The notes under the pieces: model-generated
The model's database searches: none
Told to the model about the DNA's origin: nothing
Seen by the model: the letters and a program-made list of their open reading frames with translations, nothing else
Made by a program: the position numbers and the translations under genes
Shown here: piece by piece, positions 33,413-41,693 of the stretch
How positions within the stretch are numbered: position 1 is the stretch's first letter
Layout of the letters: each line of letters opens with the position of its first letter
Source of the DNA: a virus
IMG/VR virus record: IMGVR_UViG_3300017613_000561
Location: 1 to 64,000 of that record
Strand: one strand, 5' to 3'
DNA length: 64,000 nucleotides

Positions 33413-34346
33413 ACAAAAGATCCAGCTGTTGTTGGGGGCGTTGGGGATAAAGGGGAGTCGGGTAGGTGACTGGATGCAAGCCAGCTGCCCGTTTGCCCCG
33501 TTCCGGCACAACAATGGGACAGATAATCATCCCAGCTGGGCCGTAAGTATTGCCGAGAACGGGGAAAGCCACCATGCCTGTTACAGCTGCCGGTCTCATG
33601 GGTCTATGTTTGAGTTGGTTATGGACCTTCGCAGGCTGTACAAGAAAAACGAAGTCCCGGCCGATGCAGATTGGAAGGCGGCGGTGGAGTTGTCTTTGGA
33701 AGACGGGGAGGATGCCTTAGTTGATGACTTTGATGATATGGAGACCAAGAAACCCACCCTTACCCTATTCCCAGAAGTATGGGTAAAAAGCTTCCTACCC
33801 GGCCACATGCATCCGTATCTGAAAGAACGTGGGATTCCACAGGGTATAGCACATGAATTGGAGTTTAGGTATGACTCTGATAAGCAGAGGATCTGTCTGC
33901 CGTCCAGGGACAGGTGCGGCCGGTTGGTTGGGTTTTACGGTAGGGATGTAACTGGGCTGTCTGACTTAAGGTATCTGACGTACAAGTACCAAGGGGGTTG
34001 GAACCCTCACCATTGGATTGGGGAAGACAAGGTGTCCTGGGACGACCCTGTGATTCTGACAGAAGGACCTATGGACTATGCCCGTGGGTATCTGACCACC
34101 AAGCAGATGTTGGCTTCAAACACCTCAGCTGTGACGTACAAGAAACTTGATAGGCTGAAAGATGCCCCTATGCTGATCACCATGTACGATCTGGGTACCG
34201 GTGGAGACAATGCCAGAAAGGAAATTACCAAGTGGTCCATGAAAAACAAGGTGCCGCTGCTGAACCTGATTCCAGACACTGTGTACGGGGATTTGGGGGC
34301 GACCCCGCCAGAAAGATTCGCTGAGATGTTGGACTTAAATATTTGA
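33405..34346 (+). CDS. DNA primase (CHC2 zinc finger, Toprim)
   Basis: A 313-residue DnaG-type primase. The N-terminal zinc-binding domain has ligands Cys28, His35, Cys59 and Cys62 (CPFAPFRHNN..., then HACYSCRSHGS). The Toprim core follows: PVILTEGPMDYARGY (catalytic Glu), then LITMYDLGTGGDNARKEI with the metal-binding acids spaced more widely than the usual DxDxAG. It makes RNA primers for the fork and would work with the helicase at 30293. It is shorter than DnaG because the C-terminal helicase-binding domain is absent. Its TGA stop is inside the next promoter's -35 motif. Confidence 0.9.
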   Translation: MDKQKIQLLLGALGIKGSRVGDWMQASCPFAPFRHNNGTDNHPSWAVSIAENGESHHACYSCRSHGSMFELVMDLRRLYKKNEVPADADWKAAVELSLEDGEDALVDDFDDMETKKPTLTLFPEVWVKSFLPGHMHPYLKERGIPQGIAHELEFRYDSDKQRICLPSRDRCGRLVGFYGRDVTGLSDLRYLTYKYQGGWNPHHWIGEDKVSWDDPVILTEGPMDYARGYLTTKQMLASNTSAVTYKKLDRLKDAPMLITMYDLGTGGDNARKEITKWSMKNKVPLLNLIPDTVYGDLGATPPERFAEMLDLNI

Positions 34347-34371
34347 CAAACGTCTATACATTTGTTAAAGT
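34342..34371 (+). promoter_or_regulatory. Promoter for the ssDNA-binding protein gene
   Basis: TTTGACAAACG, -35 TTGACA at 34343-34348, 17-base spacer, -10 TAAAGT at 34366-34371. The TGA of the primase gene (34344-34346) is embedded in it. Confidence 0.8.
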
Positions 34372-34416
34372 ATTAATGTCCAGATGGACAAATAATGTAT
34401 TCTCTAGGAGATACCA

Positions 34417-35130
34417 ATGGCTGTAAACAAGACGAAAAAAGATAAACCCTCATGGATGAAAACTGGCAAGTCTGCCAAAGATACGATGCACAAGGAAGAC
34501 GCAGCAGAACAGAAGCGGAAAGAAGAGCAGGGCAAGTTGTGGCGGTTCTGGATGCCAGAAGGCAATCAGACTTCAATCACTTTTCTTGATGGGCATTTGG
34601 ACGATGATGGTGTCCTGGATATGCTCATGTACTACGAGCACCAAGTCTTCATGAATGGCCGGTGGACCAACTGGTTTGTGTGCACTGCGGAAGAAGAGCC
34701 CTGTCCTATTTGTGAGGGAGGCAATAATCGTTCTCTGGTAGGGGCGTTGACTGTAATCGACCATACGGAATTTACCACGAATAGTGGTGAGCATAAGAAG
34801 GACGTGCGTAGATTGTTTGTTCCTAAGCGTCAGACCATTAAGCAGTTGCAGATGATTGCTGCCAAACGTGGAGGGCTGGCAGGGGCCACCTTTGATGTGA
34901 TGCGTACCGGGGATAAGTCTCCTGGGTGCGGTAGCGTTTTTGATTTCACGGAGAAGAGAAGCTTTGCTGAACTCAAAAAGCTGTACCCTGAGGCCAAAGA
35001 CGGTATCGCAAACTATGGGGAGGAGATCACGTACATGCCTGCCGATAAGTTGCGGGAACTGGGCTTTGGCTCTACTCCTGTTGGTGGTGAAGAAGCCAGT
35101 GATTCAGCCTCTTATGACGAGGATTTGTAA
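34417..35130 (+). CDS. Probable single-stranded DNA-binding protein
   Basis: A 237-residue protein. It has a Lys-rich start, then a beta-rich core (KLWRFWMPEGNQTSITFLDG, YYEHQVFMNGRWTNWFVCT), a CPIC zinc-type knuckle (EEPCPICEGGN) and a very acidic C-terminus that ends SYDEDL. This combination is shared by a group of phage gp32-like ssDNA-binding proteins, where the acidic tail recruits partner enzymes. It has its own promoter and a good ribosome site (TAGGAG), as expected for an abundant protein. The call is by pattern and position between primase and SF2 helicase. Confidence 0.7.
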   Translation: MAVNKTKKDKPSWMKTGKSAKDTMHKEDAAEQKRKEEQGKLWRFWMPEGNQTSITFLDGHLDDDGVLDMLMYYEHQVFMNGRWTNWFVCTAEEEPCPICEGGNNRSLVGALTVIDHTEFTTNSGEHKKDVRRLFVPKRQTIKQLQMIAAKRGGLAGATFDVMRTGDKSPGCGSVFDFTEKRSFAELKKLYPEAKDGIANYGEEITYMPADKLRELGFGSTPVGGEEASDSASYDEDL

Positions 35131-35140
35131 GGCCTAACCG

Positions 35141-35164
35141 TGTGCCCCCTGTTATGGGGGCGCA
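35141..35164 (+). promoter_or_regulatory. Hairpin merging into a GCACTTAAGTGC palindrome
   Basis: GTGCCCCC pairs with GGGGGCGCAC around TGTTAT, a GC-rich stem with a one-base bulge. No T-run follows. Its 3' arm overlaps the palindrome at 35162, so the two structures compete. It lies between the SSB and SF2 helicase genes. Confidence 0.55.
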
Positions 35165-35173
35165 CTTAAGTGC
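35162..35173 (+). promoter_or_regulatory. GCACTTAAGTGC palindrome
   Basis: Perfect 12-base palindrome placed directly before the ribosome site (AAGGGATCAGA) of the SF2 helicase gene, 11 bases before ATG 35185. Confidence 0.65.
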
Positions 35174-35184
35174 AAGGGATCAGA

Positions 35185-36498
35185 ATGCTGCGAAAATATA
35201 ATGAAATTCCTGTTATGACTCATGCAGGTGCAGTGTATGAGTACAATGAGCAACTGGCAAAGAAGTTTACAGTGTTGTCCACTTATGATGATGAAGTGGA
35301 ACTGTTTAAGATACATAAGACAGTTGGTGGCAAATCCTGGATTTGGTTACCTAGAGCCTGCTGCCCTTTGGGAGAAGATCGTAGGAATCTTGGTACGATA
35401 GTTGATTTTAAACTACATTTCAAACCCAGGAATAAGGAGCAAGCCAGGGTAGTAGCAGAAGCTTCGGATCTTTTGGCAGCAGAAGAAAGTTTTATAATCA
35501 GAGCACCAACCGGTTTTGGTAAGACGGCTATAACCATGCCTTTGATTGCTGCTGTGAGCCGTAAGACTCTGATAGTGGTTACTAAGGAAGATGTGAAGGT
35601 TCAGTGGAGAAGGGCTCTGAAACAGTTTTTGGGACTGTCTGACAATGATATTGGGTACATCCAAGGTGATGTGTGTAGTGTTGCTGGTAAAAAGGTTGTT
35701 ATCGCTATGATTCAATCTGTTTGTAAGCCTGGACGATATCCCAAAGGAACCTTTGATGCTTTTGGGCTTGTGATTCCAGATGAAGTACATAGGTTGGGAG
35801 CAGATAAATTTAGTCAGGTAGCATGGCAAGTACCGGCGCTGTTACGGTTGGGGTTGTCTGCTACCCCCAAGCGGCAAGATGGTAAGGATATAGTATTCAG
35901 GAGTCACATTGGTCCTGTGCGGGTAAAGACAGACTTGGTGCCTATGGTACCAAAGGTAATAGTGGTTAAGAGTAATTGGAAGCCACCTTATAAGATAAAG
36001 ATTTCAGCTGGTAGGACCATGCATGTAAATAAGATGCTGGCACGGTGTAGGGACAGAAACAATATGATGGCTAATTTTATCCAGCAGGCTTATGAGAAGG
36101 GGCGTAACATCGTTTTCTTTTCAGATCTGCGGGACGGGCATTTGTTACCTATGCAAGATCTGTTATTAATGCGAGGGATACCCGGTAAGGATATTGGGTT
36201 TTATGTGGGGGGATTAACGGAGCACCAGCAGGACGTAGCTAAGGCTAAAAGAGTAGTGTTGACGACTTATAAGATGTGTTCGGAGGCAACCGATGCTCCA
36301 TGGTGGGACACAGGTGTTTTTGGAACACCTAAGTCAGACGTAACACAGATTGTAGGGCGGGTTATCAGGGAATACCCAGATAAGCCAACCCCGATCATAT
36401 TTGATGTGGAGGATGTATCACTTCCACTGTTTAAGGCCTACGCTAAAAAACGATTAGGTTTCTATCATAAGCTGGGAGCTGAGGTTGTCTTTCGCTAG
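35185..36498 (+). CDS. SF2 DNA helicase (UvsW/DEAD-like)
   Basis: A 437-residue superfamily 2 helicase. Motif I APTGFGKTAIT (about 112-122), motif II PDEVHRLG (a DEVH box), motif III LGLSATPKR and motif VI QIVGRVIREYPD are all in order across two RecA-like domains. Such enzymes in phages (UvsW, RecG- or Ssl2-like) process recombination intermediates and R-loops. ATG 35185 follows AAGGGA; the palindrome sits just before it. It is near the RecA-like recombinase and resolvase. Confidence 0.88.
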   Translation: MLRKYNEIPVMTHAGAVYEYNEQLAKKFTVLSTYDDEVELFKIHKTVGGKSWIWLPRACCPLGEDRRNLGTIVDFKLHFKPRNKEQARVVAEASDLLAAEESFIIRAPTGFGKTAITMPLIAAVSRKTLIVVTKEDVKVQWRRALKQFLGLSDNDIGYIQGDVCSVAGKKVVIAMIQSVCKPGRYPKGTFDAFGLVIPDEVHRLGADKFSQVAWQVPALLRLGLSATPKRQDGKDIVFRSHIGPVRVKTDLVPMVPKVIVVKSNWKPPYKIKISAGRTMHVNKMLARCRDRNNMMANFIQQAYEKGRNIVFFSDLRDGHLLPMQDLLLMRGIPGKDIGFYVGGLTEHQQDVAKAKRVVLTTYKMCSEATDAPWWDTGVFGTPKSDVTQIVGRVIREYPDKPTPIIFDVEDVSLPLFKAYAKKRLGFYHKLGAEVVFR

Positions 36499-36507
36499 GA
36501 GTAATTT

Positions 36508-36963
36508 ATGGGTAGAAAGAAACAATACGATGACGGTCTTACGCCATATCAGAGATGGTATGCCAGGAACAAAAAGGCACATAACAAAAAGCGTAGGGAT
36601 AAGTATCAGGAAGATACTGACTATCGTGAAAAGAAGATTCAGGAGGCCAGGGACTACCGTAGTAGTGTTCGTATGCCAGAACACCATCTACAGATACAGA
36701 CGGAAGAGGGTGTTCGGTTTGTTTATCAGATACAGGTGGCGGCTGATTGGGCTGAATGTACGGTAGAGGAATTAGACTACTGGAGGAAGAAAGGGTTGTT
36801 GGGGGCTCCTCTGTATTACGGTAAGGAAAAGGTGTATTTGAAGAGGCATATGCTGGTCATACATAGACTGGTTGCTTTGTTAAGTCAGGGGTCTATGGAT
36901 AAAGAATCTAGGACTAAATGGAAGTCTTACCTTTCAGAGGTGTGGGATGCCCGTGCCAGATAA
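36508..36963 (+). CDS. Basic protein with possible MerR-like HTH
   Basis: A 151-residue protein with a very basic N-terminal half (YARNKKAHNKKRRDKYQ), which resembles HNH- or DNA-binding tails. Residues about 78-115 (QVAADWAECTVEELDYWRKKGLL) fit a MerR-type winged-helix start, where a helix-turn-helix is followed by tyrosine-tryptophan and a glycine. It may be a small DNA-binding regulator. AGGAG lies in front of its ATG. It overlaps the next gene by 17 bases. Confidence 0.5.
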   Translation: MGRKKQYDDGLTPYQRWYARNKKAHNKKRRDKYQEDTDYREKKIQEARDYRSSVRMPEHHLQIQTEEGVRFVYQIQVAADWAECTVEELDYWRKKGLLGAPLYYGKEKVYLKRHMLVIHRLVALLSQGSMDKESRTKWKSYLSEVWDARAR

Positions 36964-37261
36964 TATAACCATCCAGGTAGGGAAGGCCACCATTAGTAAG
37001 GTTTTTAAATCAGGAGGGCAAGTCGTGTCTGAAACAGAAAGTAATGAAGAGGTAGGTGAATCTCAATTGTACAATCAGCCTACGTGTAATGTTGGTGTGT
37101 CTGTTGGAGTCACCAAGAACACGGGTAACTTCAATAGCCTTAAGATCCAGGTGTCGTTGCATATGCCTTGTTACGTGGAGGAGATAGATCCGGTATATGA
37201 GTACACCAAGGAGTGGGTTGATAACAAGATGGATGCCATTGTAGCCGAGATAGAGGAGTAA
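36947..37261 (+). CDS. Small acidic protein before recombinase
   Basis: A 104-residue protein. It looks like a single beta-rich domain (NITIQVGKATISKVFKSGGQ, NFNSLKIQVSLHMPCYVEEI) with an acidic helical tail. It ends two bases before the recombinase ATG. Genes of this style lie upstream of RecA-like recombinases in several phages and may be loaders or modulators; none could be named. Confidence 0.55.
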   Translation: MPVPDNITIQVGKATISKVFKSGGQVVSETESNEEVGESQLYNQPTCNVGVSVGVTKNTGNFNSLKIQVSLHMPCYVEEIDPVYEYTKEWVDNKMDAIVAEIEE

Positions 37262-37263
37262 CC

Positions 37264-38331
37264 ATGTCTAAAGCTGCTGACGTAGCCTCAGAGCTACAAA
37301 AAAAGTTGGGTGAGACCGTTGTCACCACTGGTGAGTATTTGGTGGATGTAGAACGCATACCTACAGGGGTGTTCCCTTTTGACTTATCTTGTGGGGGTGG
37401 TTTTCCAAGGGGTAAGGTTTCCATAGTTTATGGCCCTGAATCGTCAGGTAAGACCAACTTGTTTTTGTTGTCCATTGCTTTGGAACAGAAGTTGAACCCA
37501 CACATGGAAAACGTGTTTGTGGATGTGGAGAACAGCTTTGATCCCTCCTGGGCCAAGAAGATGGGGGTGGATGTAGACAAGTTGCTGGTGTTGCATCCAG
37601 ATCATGCAGAGCAGGCTGTTGATATGGTGGATGCCATGTTGCAGGCTGAGGATGTGTCGTTGATAGTGGTGGATTCACTGGCAGCAATGATCCCGCTTAA
37701 TGAGCAGGATAGTACGGCTGCAAAGGCGCAGGTTGGTGGGGCCAGTGCGTTGATAGGAAAGTTGATCCGTAAGGGTGTAAGTCAGCAGTCTAAAGAGAAG
37801 CGCAAGGGACATTACCCTACACTGCTATTGGTGAATCAGATCCGTATGAAGATCGGGGTCATGTTTGGTAGCCCTGAGACCATGCCTGGAGGTAACGCTA
37901 TAAAGTTTGCCTCAGGCCTTACTGCCAGGATATACGGTAAGAATGAGATGTTGGAGAGCATATCTAAGACCATGCCTGTATTGAAGGAGACTCAGGTTGT
38001 TATCCAGAAATGGAAGGTGCCTATTGTAGCGGTGAACAGTAAGTACAAGATGTGCATGATTCCACACAATGGAATGGTGCCTGGAGATGTGAGAGATAGG
38101 GGGACAGTGGAGACGTACCTCAGGGATATGGGTCAGATCGTAAAGCAGGGGGCCAAGTGGTTTTTCTTTGGCACGGAGTATAAGACCCTGACGGCTGGGT
38201 TGGATGCCCTGTACGCAGATGAAGAGGCCCTGACCTACGCTAAGCAGATGATTATAGATGGTATGGTTAGCAAGATTCATGGATTACCCACGGAGTTTGA
38301 TGATGTGGAAGAGAAAAACAACAAAAAATAA
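37264..38331 (+). CDS. RecA/UvsX-type recombinase
   Basis: A 355-residue RecA-family strand-exchange protein. The core reads PFDLSCGGGFPRGKVSIVYG, Walker A GPESSGKT (about 58-65), Walker B LIVVDSLAAMIP and the L2-like region ALIGKLIRKGVSQQ followed by LLLVNQIRMKIGVMFGSPE; GGNAIKFAS is the classic RecA motif. It forms filaments on ssDNA to start recombination-dependent replication. The C-terminal 100 residues are unlike bacterial RecA and resemble phage-type proteins. It shares the operon with helicase, two nucleases and a RuvC-type resolvase. Confidence 0.93.
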   Translation: MSKAADVASELQKKLGETVVTTGEYLVDVERIPTGVFPFDLSCGGGFPRGKVSIVYGPESSGKTNLFLLSIALEQKLNPHMENVFVDVENSFDPSWAKKMGVDVDKLLVLHPDHAEQAVDMVDAMLQAEDVSLIVVDSLAAMIPLNEQDSTAAKAQVGGASALIGKLIRKGVSQQSKEKRKGHYPTLLLVNQIRMKIGVMFGSPETMPGGNAIKFASGLTARIYGKNEMLESISKTMPVLKETQVVIQKWKVPIVAVNSKYKMCMIPHNGMVPGDVRDRGTVETYLRDMGQIVKQGAKWFFFGTEYKTLTAGLDALYADEEALTYAKQMIIDGMVSKIHGLPTEFDDVEEKNNKK

Positions 38332-38710
38332 GAACCCCTTTGTCCCCGGCAATGATTCGGACCATGGTGGGAACTCAGAGGTACGGGTTGCGGAAAGTTT
38401 AGGTGCAGAGACGACTATGGCTAGTGGTGCAATGCCGGGGGATAAAGGTGATTTTGACTTGGAGGCCGGGGAGCATTATTCCTTTAAAGGTGAGTGTAAA
38501 GCCACCAGGAATGAAAGCATGTCCCTTAAGTTGTCTTGGCTACATAAGATAAGATTGGAGGCCTTGGAAGTTAATAAACTACCTTGCCTTACAGTGTCGT
38601 TTGTAACCCCAACTGGGGAGGCGAAAGACAATGGAGATTGGGTGCTCGTACCGGCTAGAGTATTCAAAGAAGTGTTTACTAATAATGGAGATAATGATGA
38701 CTGCGATTAA
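38303..38710 (+). CDS. Small PD-(D/E)XK nuclease, putative resolvase
   Basis: A 135-residue protein. The catalytic core motif is clear: GDKGDFDL followed by the strand GECKATR, i.e. D-x(n)-ExK, with an N-terminal helix (VRVAESLGAETTMASGA) and a C-terminal helix after. This is the layout of small archaeal-type Holliday junction resolvases and of phage resolving nucleases. GGAG precedes ATG 38303 (ATG 38300 is possible). It overlaps the recombinase gene by 29 bases and the next gene by 14. Substrate is inferred. Confidence 0.7.
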   Translation: MWKRKTTKNKNPFVPGNDSDHGGNSEVRVAESLGAETTMASGAMPGDKGDFDLEAGEHYSFKGECKATRNESMSLKLSWLHKIRLEALEVNKLPCLTVSFVTPTGEAKDNGDWVLVPARVFKEVFTNNGDNDDCD

Positions 38711-38990
38711 AAAGCTACAGGTGTACCAGACCTCTGATGGGTCTGTTTATGAAGATGAGAACGAGGCTCTACGACATCAGGCCATGTTGGACTCAGGGGC
38801 TAGGGTGGACGATTACCTGAACGGGTTGAAGATCAGTGAGCAGGCCAAGGCTAGACGCAAGACCACCATTCTGGAGTGGGTTGCCTATGAAGCCGGGTTG
38901 CCTGTGGATGTTGGGGAAGAGGATACGCCTAAGAAAGAGTCCCCGGGTGCTGCCAAGAAAGAGGATGCTAAAAAGAAAGCTGCTGAGTAA
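38697..38990 (+). CDS. Small Lys-rich helical protein
   Basis: A 97-residue protein. The first half has a small fold with KLQVYQTSDGSVYEDENEAL, a motif common in short phage proteins that begin with a Thr/Ser-Asp-Gly turn. The C-terminal 30 residues are Lys/Glu/Ala-rich (PKKESPGAAKKEDAKKKAAE). ATG 38697 has GGAG six bases in front. Its TAA shares a base with the next ATG. It could bind DNA or a nuclease partner; unknown. Confidence 0.5.
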   Translation: MTAIKKLQVYQTSDGSVYEDENEALRHQAMLDSGARVDDYLNGLKISEQAKARRKTTILEWVAYEAGLPVDVGEEDTPKKESPGAAKKEDAKKKAAE

Positions 38991-39928
38991 TGAAATTTGC
39001 TAAGAAGCTGTCGGAGCATATGCCCAAGGAAGGGCTTAAGCTCCATATACATCGGTTGCTGGCTGGGTGGGACAAGCCTAGACCAGTAACGCATATTCAT
39101 GCCAGTGATTTGACCAAGATGGATAAGAACACGGAGTATTGTCCCCGGGAGTTTGCACTTCTCCAACTCACAGGGTACAAGGCCAAGGACAGGTTCATAG
39201 GTACCAGTTTACAATACACTTTTGATATGGGCAGGCTATTAGAGCACCAGATGCAAAATGTGTATGCCAAAGATATAGCCATAGGTGAATGGTTATGTTT
39301 CCACTGCAGTAAGAAGACTTCTTTTGGGAGCCATCCCGGTACTTGTACGGTGTGTAACCGTAAGGATTGGAACTATATTGAGCCCAGATTTATGTCCCAA
39401 TATTGTGGTGCGAGTGGCGGTATAGATTTGTTGGTAAAACTAAAGGGGGAGAAAAAGTTACGGTTGGTAGAAGTGAAGAGCATAGACAAGGATATGTATA
39501 AGCAGTTGGTAGCTCCATTAGCTGAACATACGCTAAGAACCAATCTGTACCTGCGGCTGGTAGAGGAGAGTAACTCCCCGTTCAAAGATATGGTGAACAC
39601 CAAGGAAGGAATGGTGTTTTACATGTGTAAAGGTTTTGGGACTCAAGATAATAGTCTGACTGATTTTGCTGTAACAGATGCTGGGTTCAGCCCGTTTAAG
39701 GAGTTCTTTGTTGGGCGCAATGATTCGGACACAGATGCGTTGGTAGAGCTGTCCCGGCAGTTGTTTGCCTGGAGAAATAAAGCGGCCGGTGTACCGCCCC
39801 CGATATGCTCCCATGGTATGTGTCCCCGGGCTAAAAAGTGCAAGGTAGCTAAGGTGTGTTGGTCTGGAGAATATCCTCCAGGGGCCAAAATATATCTGGA
39901 GGATAAAAATGAAAGTACTGGGGCTTGA
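38990..39928 (+). CDS. Cas4/RecB-like PD-(D/E)XK exonuclease with cysteine cluster
   Basis: A 312-residue nuclease. Order of motifs: HASDLTK and CPREFAL (Cys51, Arg53), GRLLEH with His86, the nuclease strands GGIDLLV (Asp146) and LVEVKS (Glu161, Lys163), then Tyr/Gln helix TLRTNLYLRL, and a cluster of four Cys (273, 278, 284, 290). Cys51 plus the C-terminal cysteines fit the Fe-S cluster of Cas4/AddB-type nucleases. An extra CxxC...CxxC zinc ribbon (103, 106, 119, 122) is inserted between. It should process DNA ends for recombination. There is no CRISPR context. Confidence 0.8.
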   Translation: MKFAKKLSEHMPKEGLKLHIHRLLAGWDKPRPVTHIHASDLTKMDKNTEYCPREFALLQLTGYKAKDRFIGTSLQYTFDMGRLLEHQMQNVYAKDIAIGEWLCFHCSKKTSFGSHPGTCTVCNRKDWNYIEPRFMSQYCGASGGIDLLVKLKGEKKLRLVEVKSIDKDMYKQLVAPLAEHTLRTNLYLRLVEESNSPFKDMVNTKEGMVFYMCKGFGTQDNSLTDFAVTDAGFSPFKEFFVGRNDSDTDALVELSRQLFAWRNKAAGVPPPICSHGMCPRAKKCKVAKVCWSGEYPPGAKIYLEDKNESTGA

Positions 39929-40460
39929 TACCTCCACCAAAACTGGGGCAGTAGTTGTTGATTTCTTTGGGCATGATGGCCCTATAACAAATGGGTTTAA
40001 AATCTTGTTTGCTGAGGAGTTGGAGCATAAGAAGCTAAAGGATTTGGAACGCTGCGCTGCTTTAGCTGGGGATGTGATTGAGATTATGGAAACGCATACC
40101 CCTGATCTGGCTGTGATTGAAGGCTACGGGTATGGGAACGCAAATACGCTGGTTACCTTGGTGGAGATAGGTACTATCATCAGGTACTTTCTGAAACAGT
40201 ACCAGCTGCCCTATGTAGTGGTGGCCCCAACCACACTAAAGAAGTTTGTGACGGGTAAGGGTAATGCCACTAAAGATCAGATGATGCTGCAGGTTTACAA
40301 GCGTTGGAGGTACGAGGCAGACACCAACAATATTGCAGATGCAGTGGGCCTTGCTATGACAGGAGGTGCGTTGTATGGGCACTTAGACATGCCCAAGCAG
40401 AACATGGAGGCTTTAAAACCACTGCGTAGAGAACTACCTTCACTATCCCTCAGCACTTAA
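39909..40460 (+). CDS. ruvC: RuvC-type Holliday junction resolvase
   Basis: A 183-residue RNase-H-fold protein. It begins MKVLGLDTSTKTGAVVV (catalytic Asp7), then LAVIEGYGYG (Glu71), VVAPTTLKKFVTGKGNATKD (basic loop) and NNIADAVGLA (Asp144), in the RuvC order. It cuts four-way junctions made by recombination before packaging. It overlaps the previous gene by 20 bases. Its TAA stop is inside a GCACTTAAGTGC palindrome. Confidence 0.88.
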   Translation: MKVLGLDTSTKTGAVVVDFFGHDGPITNGFKILFAEELEHKKLKDLERCAALAGDVIEIMETHTPDLAVIEGYGYGNANTLVTLVEIGTIIRYFLKQYQLPYVVVAPTTLKKFVTGKGNATKDQMMLQVYKRWRYEADTNNIADAVGLAMTGGALYGHLDMPKQNMEALKPLRRELPSLSLST

Positions 40461-40464
40461 GTGC
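40453..40464 (+). promoter_or_regulatory. GCACTTAAGTGC palindrome over the RuvC stop codon
   Basis: A perfect palindrome whose central TTAA supplies the TAA stop (40458-40460). A half-copy, ACTTAAGTGCA, follows at 40479, and both sit just upstream of the promoter at 40496. Confidence 0.65.
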
Positions 40465-40495
40465 AAAACTAATTAAGAACTTAAGTGCAAAACTA

Positions 40496-40525
40496 TTTGA
40501 CAAACGCAGTTAGCTATGTCATAGT
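40496..40525 (+). promoter_or_regulatory. Promoter for the Lys-rich protein gene
   Basis: TTTGACAAACG, -35 TTGACA at 40497-40502, 17-base spacer, -10 CATAGT at 40520-40525. It drives 40572 onwards. The palindrome pair at 40453 and 40479 lies immediately upstream. Confidence 0.78.
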
Positions 40526-40571
40526 TAAGACACGGTTAACAACTTTTACACGTAACGTAAGTAAGGAGAAT

Positions 40572-41441
40572 ATGATGGCTGAGTCACCCACAATGAAAGT
40601 CCTGACTAAAGGACAGAAGGACGGGAATAAAGCAACTGCAAAGACCACCAAGGCCCCCGCTAAGAAGGCTGTGAAAACCACCAAGTCCAAGGTCAAGACC
40701 GGTGAGGTGGTGGGTAAAGATCTGATTCTGGACACAGTACAAGAGTTGGAGAACATGAACCAAGCGGCCACCCTTAAAGGTGTCAGGGCTTGTTTGGAAA
40801 CAGCTGGTTATAGTAATTTCCAGTTGGGTGGGCTATTGCAGCGCATCCAGGAAGAAGGCTGGTGGGATAACGGAGAGCATGAATCCTTCAAGGACTTTAT
40901 TCAGGCGGAGTATGGTTTGGGCCTGCGTAAAGCTGCTTACCTCATGGCGATATATACCGGGCTGGTTGAATCCGGTGTCAAGTGGGAGCAGGTTCAGGCT
41001 CTGGGTTGGACCAAGCTGCGTGAACTGGTCTCTATGCTGACTGTAGATAATGTTGATGAATGGGTGGAGAAGGCCAAGGAGATGACCACTCTGCAGTTGA
41101 TCGAATACATCAAGGCAGAGAAGGCACAGGGTAAGGGTGATAAAGATGCACCTACCAAGGAAGAGGCACAGAAGATCAAGACCAAGACCTTCAAGCTCCA
41201 TGCTGACCAGCTGGAGACCGTAGACACAGCACTTGAACGGGCTCGGGAAGAGGGTGAGACGGAGTATGACACGGTAGCACTTGATTACATCTGCATGCGG
41301 TACCTCAGTAATGATGCAGGTAAGGCCAAGACGACTAAGCCGCCTACTTTGGAGAAGCAGTTCAAAGAAGCCGGTGTTGATAAGGTGCTGGAAGCCTTTG
41401 AAGAGGCGTTTCCAGAGTGCAACATCACGGTAGCTATGTAA
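40572..41441 (+). CDS. Lys/Ala-rich nucleoid-like protein with central helical domain
   Basis: A 289-residue protein. Residues about 10-45 are histone H1-like (TTKAPAKKAVKTTKSKVKTG). Residues about 75-165 form a compact helical domain (VRACLETAGYSNFQLGGLLQ, HESFKDFIQAEYGLGLRKAA, QVQALGWTKLRELVSM). Both features suggest DNA binding; the domain is found in other phage genomes but I cannot name it. It has its own promoter and AAGGAG ahead of the start. ATG 40575 is equally possible. Confidence 0.65.
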   Translation: MMAESPTMKVLTKGQKDGNKATAKTTKAPAKKAVKTTKSKVKTGEVVGKDLILDTVQELENMNQAATLKGVRACLETAGYSNFQLGGLLQRIQEEGWWDNGEHESFKDFIQAEYGLGLRKAAYLMAIYTGLVESGVKWEQVQALGWTKLRELVSMLTVDNVDEWVEKAKEMTTLQLIEYIKAEKAQGKGDKDAPTKEEAQKIKTKTFKLHADQLETVDTALERAREEGETEYDTVALDYICMRYLSNDAGKAKTTKPPTLEKQFKEAGVDKVLEAFEEAFPECNITVAM

Positions 41442-41449
41442 TTACCGGT

Positions 41450-41469
41450 GGGGGGCAAGAATGCCCCCC
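41450..41469 (+). promoter_or_regulatory. GC hairpin without T-run
   Basis: GGGGGGC and GCCCCCC form a seven-base-pair stem around AAGAAT, eight bases after the stop at 41441. It has no T-run, and the next ribosome site (AAGGAG) lies 12 bases further. A similar C5/G5 hairpin lies at 35141. Confidence 0.6.
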
Positions 41470-41491
41470 TATAGGATCAAGGAGAATAGAT

Positions 41492-41680
41492 ATGTTGTTT
41501 CTTAATCAGGTATATGTTCCAGGGATTCTGTATGAACACATCAGGGTTTTCCATATCGTAACAGGACTGCTGTTGACGGCGGTCACTGGTTGGTGGGCCT
41601 TCATTCTAGTTGTACAGGTGTTCTATGCTATTTGGGTTGCCTTTGAGAGGAATGATCTGCGTAAGGGCAGCACCATTTAG
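41492..41680 (+). CDS. Small two-segment membrane protein
   Basis: A 62-residue protein with hydrophobic segments around residues 10-32 (LYEHIRVFHIVTGLLLTAVT) and 34-50 (WWAFILVVQVFYAIWVAF), followed by a short basic tail. AAGGAG precedes the ATG. It may act at the host membrane (superinfection exclusion or energy poisoning), as small early phage membrane proteins often do, but that is only a guess. Confidence 0.6.
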   Translation: MLFLNQVYVPGILYEHIRVFHIVTGLLLTAVTGWWAFILVVQVFYAIWVAFERNDLRKGSTI

Positions 41681-41693
41681 TAAGGAGGGGATC

